DNA of 48,295 nucleotides from an uncultured Flavobacteriales bacterium (GTDB lineage: Bacteria; Bacteroidota; Bacteroidia; Flavobacteriales_E; Vicingaceae). The notes below the pieces were generated by a model. It did not search any database. It had not been told where the DNA came from and saw only the letters and a program-made list of their open reading frames with translations. The stretch is taken from the NCBI GenBank assembly GCA_905479325.1, contig CAJQLW010000041.1, forward strand, positions 1-48,295. Direction: 5' to 3'. The translations under genes were made by a program, and so were the position numbers. Below, piece by piece: positions 44,792 to 48,295 of the stretch; within the stretch, counting starts at the first letter, position 1; the number at the start of each line of letters is the position of its first letter.

Positions 44792-45911
44792 TGGTTAAAT
44801 CGTCAATCAATAATTTGGCCGTTTTTTCGGAGGCTCCACCGCTGCCTAAAGTATTTATTAGCACTTCAAATTTATTGATCATTTCCTGCCTTTCTGGACT
44901 CTCATGAAGCAGTTTTCCCAATTCTTGCTTTAATAACTTTTCGTTTAAATCACCCTGAATTAGTTCCGTTACTACTTCCTCATCCATAATTAGATTCACC
45001 AATGAAATGTATTTGATGTCAACAATTCGTTTGGCAATGTGATAAGAAATTGCATTGGCCTTGTAGCAAACCACTTCAGGTACTTTAAATAAAGCCGTTT
45101 CTAATGTTGCAGTGCCAGAAGTTACCATAGCAGCGTGCGAAATGGTAAGTAAGTCGTACGTTCTGTTTGGAATAACTTTTAATGAAGGGAATTCTTTTAG
45201 AAAAGGATCAAAGTAGCTGAGGTCAAAACTTGGAGCGGCAGCCAACACAAACTGAAAGTCGGGAAAATTTTTAATCTGTTGCAACATAATCGGCAGCATT
45301 ACGCCAATCTCTTGTTTTCTGCTTCCTGGTAAAATCGCGACAACGGGTTTCTCGCTAATGCCAAATTCCTTTCGAATTTCAGCTTTTCTGTTTTCAGAAG
45401 TATCTCTATTTTCAATGGCATCGAGTAGGGGGTGACCAACATATTCCACATCGTAGCCATACTTTTTGAAAAATGCTTTTTCAAAAGGCAGTATGGTGTA
45501 AATTTTATCGGTGAACTTGGCAATTTTATGAACTCGCCCTTTTTTCCAAGCCCATATTTGTGGTGAAATGTAGTAGTAAACTTTTATGCCTAGAGTTTTT
45601 ACAAACTCAGCAATTCGCAAGTTAAACCCTGGGTAGTCAACTAAAATTACTGCATCTGGTTTATAGTTTTCAATGTCTTTTTTGCATTCTTTTATATTGC
45701 CAAGAATCGTTCTGAGGTTCATGATCACTTCCGCAAAACCCATGAAAGCTAAATCTCTATAATGTTTCACTACTTCTGCGCCCGCCGCTTCCATCAAATC
45801 TCCTCCCCAAGCTCTAATTTCAGCAGCAGAATCTTTTTTAAGAATTTGCTTGACCAAGTTACTTCCGTGTAAATCGCCCGAAGCTTCACCGGCAATAATG
45901 TAATAACGCAT
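44784..45911 (-). CDS. lpxB: Lipid-A-disaccharide synthase
   Basis: A 375-residue glycosyltransferase joining UDP-2,3-diacylglucosamine to lipid X, a committed step of lipid A synthesis on the inner membrane. Motifs YYIIAGEASGDLHGSNLV at the start, YISPQIWAWKKGRV, and LPGSRKQEI are present and the length is right. It confirms a Gram-negative envelope. Overlaps its neighbours on both sides. Confidence 0.96.
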   Translation of the reverse strand: MRYYIIAGEASGDLHGSNLVKQILKKDSAAEIRAWGGDLMEAAGAEVVKHYRDLAFMGFAEVIMNLRTILGNIKECKKDIENYKPDAVILVDYPGFNLRIAEFVKTLGIKVYYYISPQIWAWKKGRVHKIAKFTDKIYTILPFEKAFFKKYGYDVEYVGHPLLDAIENRDTSENRKAEIRKEFGISEKPVVAILPGSRKQEIGVMLPIMLQQIKNFPDFQFVLAAAPSFDLSYFDPFLKEFPSLKVIPNRTYDLLTISHAAMVTSGTATLETALFKVPEVVCYKANAISYHIAKRIVDIKYISLVNLIMDEEVVTELIQGDLNEKLLKQELGKLLHESPERQEMINKFEVLINTLGSGGASEKTAKLLIDDLTNA

Positions 45912-46213
45912 TACAAGGTTCCGTTTAAAAATTTCTCAACCACCACAACTATTGCTAAAACAAGTGTTGCGAAAATTACCCCTCGTGCTGCTTTGTCGTG
46001 CTCAACCCTGTAGAATAGAAAAAATGCGCCTAAGTTAACCACAGCGCAAAGGCTTAGTAGTTTTAAAATAATTGACGCAAAAACCATTTGCCTTAAAAAT
46101 TGAGGAACGGTAATGTAACTGTATGATGAAAGGTAGAATATACCCATTACAACTAACGGCAATACAATTCCGGCAAGTATGCCTACCCAAATTTTGTCGA
46201 ATTTTTTAGTCAT
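45911..46213 (-). CDS. Small membrane protein between surE and lpxB
   Basis: A 100-residue protein with three hydrophobic segments (about 12-33, 41-66, 79-94) and few charged residues between. It overlaps lpxB by 1 base and surE by 8, so it belongs to the same operon and probably to envelope biology. No family recognised. Confidence 0.75.
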   Translation of the reverse strand: MTKKFDKIWVGILAGIVLPLVVMGIFYLSSYSYITVPQFLRQMVFASIILKLLSLCAVVNLGAFFLFYRVEHDKAARGVIFATLVLAIVVVVEKFLNGTL

Positions 46214-46976
46214 TTTCCAATTGTTTGATTTGTTCTAGAACGGGATAAGCTGTAACATCGTATTGAACAGGAACAACAGAAACGTAATTGTTTTTCAATG
46301 CCCATTCGTCTGTATCGGTCGCCTCTTCTTCGTGGTTCACAAATTTACCAGTTAGCCAATAATAGGGATTTCCTGCCGGATCATGACGCTCTTGAAAATC
46401 CTCTTCCCACATGGCATTGGCCTGTCGGCAAACTTTTATTCCTTGAATCAAGTCTTCGTTCACCGCGGGAAAATTCACGTTCAAACAGCAATTCCCTTCC
46501 AAGTGATTCTCCAAAGCATAGTTAATAATTTGCTCTACATATTTTTTTGAAGCCTCAAAACTGGCATCGATTCTGGTATCGTTTAATGAAAAACCAATGG
46601 ACGGAATACCTTCAATACTTCCTTCCATTGCAGCGGACATGGTGCCCGAGTAAATAACGTTGATGCTTGAGTTAGAGCCGTGATTAATTCCCGAAACAAT
46701 TAAATCTGGTTTTCCTTCAGCAATTTTTGCAGTAGCAACTTTTACGCAATCTACGGGCGTTCCACTGCAACTATAGGCCGTAACACCATCGAGCTCGAAC
46801 TTTTTTATCCGAATCATGGCGTTGATGGTAATGGCGTGTCCCATTCCAGATTGCGGTTTATCAGGAGCTACTACTACAATTCTGTTGGTAATTTTTTTCA
46901 CTACCTCTATGAGTGTTTGAATTCCTGGAGCGGTTATTCCATCATCGTTGGTAATTACTATCAGCGGGTTTTTCAT
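46206..46976 (-). CDS. surE: 5'/3'-nucleotidase SurE
   Basis: A 256-residue SurE, a divalent-metal phosphatase acting on nucleoside monophosphates and short polyphosphates. The ligand motif ITNDDGITAPGI (Asp11, Asp12) and SGINHGSNSSINVIYSGT with the metal-binding Asn are intact. It starts the leftward surE-lpxB-spoIID operon, 46 bases after an exact -7 box (47022-47029). Confidence 0.95.
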   Translation of the reverse strand: MKNPLIVITNDDGITAPGIQTLIEVVKKITNRIVVVAPDKPQSGMGHAITINAMIRIKKFELDGVTAYSCSGTPVDCVKVATAKIAEGKPDLIVSGINHGSNSSINVIYSGTMSAAMEGSIEGIPSIGFSLNDTRIDASFEASKKYVEQIINYALENHLEGNCCLNVNFPAVNEDLIQGIKVCRQANAMWEEDFQERHDPAGNPYYWLTGKFVNHEEEATDTDEWALKNNYVSVVPVQYDVTAYPVLEQIKQLEND

Positions 46977-47021
46977 GAGAAAGCATTAAGTTCAAACTCA
47001 AAGTTAAAACGATATGCGTTT

Positions 47022-47029
47022 CAAAAGTA
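47022..47029 (-). promoter_or_regulatory. -7 box of the surE operon
   Basis: Minus strand TACTTTTG, an exact TAnnTTTG match. No -33 TTG at normal spacing was seen. Confidence 0.5.
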
Positions 47030-47168
47030 GAATTATTAGGAAGGTTTAACACATGATAGTGTCAATAAAAGATGGTGCGACTAATAAGCAACAAAAATTA
47101 GATCGTGTTTTAGTTTAACCCCTGTTTTTATGAGAGGTTAAATTATTTCTTTATACTTATTATTGTAT

Positions 47169-48194
47169 ATGATTTTGAAGATAAGAAGTATTTTTTTCTG
47201 TTTGGGAATGATAGTTTTAAGCATTGATCTCTGTGCTCAAATTCCAAATTATTTAGTTTTCTATAAAGAACAATCCTCAAGCTTTGGAGCTGAAAACGGA
47301 ATAACCATACACAGATTTTTATATGAGAAAACGGATGAATTTGTACCTCTCAAGTTTAACGAGGAGAATACTTTCTTGACCAAGAGTGGCGGAATCGGAT
47401 ATAGACTCTTGAAGGCATCTGTTTTTGATTTGCAATTGAATTGGTTGTTCACCATACTGCAGCGTGAAGCCTTTGGACATGGAGCTAGGTTTAGAGAGTT
47501 TGGGTATTCTTACAATTCTTATAATTTTGGTTTAATACCTCCTCTTGGAGGAGCAATTAGTTATGCAATTCCAGGCTATTTGGCACCAAACAAAGTTGTG
47601 ACCGAACCAGAGAGTTTAGCGTTGCTTTTTAGCGGAAACGAAGCGAATCTGGTATTCTCAGAAAAAATAAATTCTAGAGTAATTCTAAAAGGAGATATGC
47701 ACTATCAAGAATCTATTCTTTACCTAATGACAAAAAATAATTTACTTTTTTACATATGGAATGATAGACTGCTTAGCAGTTTAGTGACTTTAGTTGATGA
47801 TTTAGACGCTTATATTCAGCGTTTAAATACTGTACATGGTGACGGGAAGAACAGGATGTACGACACGGATAAATTAGCATTTCAAAGTCTCGTTTCATTA
47901 TTGAATCCTTTACAGATGTACTCCGTTTATTCCTTGGCTAAAGATTATTTAATTGATGGAAATGCTCGAGGAAGAGGAATTCCTTCAATCCATTTCTCTG
48001 CATTTAATTATTTACCTTCATTGGGTTATAACCTCACACCTTTTGGTTCTGAATTTATTTTTACAAATTATTTTTATAATGATGAGCAATCGATTCAAGT
48101 GAATTTAAATTATGGAGATCAAACGTTTTTTGACTTTTACAGCGCAGGCGCTAAGGGTTTTAATATTATTTTGAATATCCGTAAAGTTGCCTAA
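47169..48194 (+). CDS. Exported protein of unknown function
   Basis: A 341-residue protein from the ATG at 47169 (a TTG two codons earlier is possible), with signal peptide ILKIRSIFFCLGMIVLSIDL ending CAQ. It contains the unusual stretch REAFGHGARFREFGYSYN followed by a Gly/Pro-rich hydrophobic segment, and a C-terminus rich in aromatic strands (FGSEFIFTNYFYNDEQ). The upstream region has a possible hairpin (TTTAACC..GGTTAAA, 47113-47144). It lies next to an insertion-sequence end. I do not recognise the family. Confidence 0.7.
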   Translation: MILKIRSIFFCLGMIVLSIDLCAQIPNYLVFYKEQSSSFGAENGITIHRFLYEKTDEFVPLKFNEENTFLTKSGGIGYRLLKASVFDLQLNWLFTILQREAFGHGARFREFGYSYNSYNFGLIPPLGGAISYAIPGYLAPNKVVTEPESLALLFSGNEANLVFSEKINSRVILKGDMHYQESILYLMTKNNLLFYIWNDRLLSSLVTLVDDLDAYIQRLNTVHGDGKNRMYDTDKLAFQSLVSLLNPLQMYSVYSLAKDYLIDGNARGRGIPSIHFSAFNYLPSLGYNLTPFGSEFIFTNYFYNDEQSIQVNLNYGDQTFFDFYSAGAKGFNIILNIRKVA

Positions 48195-48228
48195 AACTAT
48201 TAATTTAGCTGTCTAAAGCATTAAAATT

Positions 48229-48295
48229 ATGAATATATTTTCATTCGCTGTACACTTTGGTAGCGAAGAAGCATGTCGCTATCATTTTAAGGAAC
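48229..48295 (+). CDS. Start of an IS1595-type transposase (partial)
   Basis: The last 67 bases read MNIFSFAVHFGSEEACRYHF then KE, and the frame runs off the end of the window. The pattern F..HF..EEACR.HFKE matches the N-terminus of IS1595-family transposases as I remember them. The preceding text AGCTGTCTAAAGC (48207-48219) resembles such elements' terminal repeats. The other end is outside the window. Confidence 0.55.
   Translation, partial: MNIFSFAVHFGSEEACRYHFKE

Overview
The window looks like chromosomal DNA from a marine-type Bacteroidota, most likely of the class Flavobacteriia. Four things point there. It is AT-rich. Three secreted proteins end in type IX secretion (T9SS) C-terminal sorting domains. 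Promoter -7 boxes of the Bacteroidota form TAnnTTTG stand before many genes. Lipid A, Smr/DUF2027, DUF2279 and M16 genes of the types usual in that phylum are present. This is inference from gene content; there is no 16S gene here.

Layout. 1-6.0 kb: a leftward operon marR-fadN-fadA-fadE for fatty-acid beta-oxidation. 6.0-6.1 kb: a possible small RNA divergent from marR. 6.2-11.1 kb (leftward): an M16 lipoprotein peptidase and dnaX, which is split into gamma and tau reading frames at an A10 tract. 11.2-12.4 kb: rpsF-rpsR-rplI with a terminator. 12.4-14.1 kb: a small membrane protein and a MacB/FtsX-like permease. 14.2-19.0 kb: aconitase, yqeY and comEC. 19.1-27.0 kb: two tandem M4 metalloproteases with PKD, CUB and sorting domains, then a DUF2279 gene broken by one stop codon. 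27.0-28.5 kb: a NUDIX hydrolase, a Smr-domain protein and the RNase P RNA gene. 28.6-32.1 kb: a large repeat-built T9SS cargo protein. 32.1-34.6 kb: lolD, sucC and a winged-helix regulator gene interrupted by TGA. 34.6-40.0 kb: a methyltransferase, then an overlapping cluster of NAD-binding protein, outer-membrane-type protein, tandem universal stress protein and SulP transporter. 40.0-43.3 kb: maf, a UbiA prenyltransferase and an M61 peptidase. 43.3-43.65 kb: a gene-free stretch with a long imperfect hairpin. 43.65-47.0 kb: leftward surE - membrane protein - lpxB - spoIID-like. 47.2 kb to the end: an unrecognised exported protein and the first 22 codons of a probable IS1595-type transposase.

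Most of this is housekeeping. The strongest unusual signals are the dnaX slippage site, the SulP transporter with an extra soluble C-terminal domain, three near-identical hairpins inside rnpB, two genes each broken by one nonsense codon, the candidate small RNA next to marR, and the structured gene-free region near 43.45 kb. I saw no CRISPR array, prophage, toxin-antitoxin pair or defence island.
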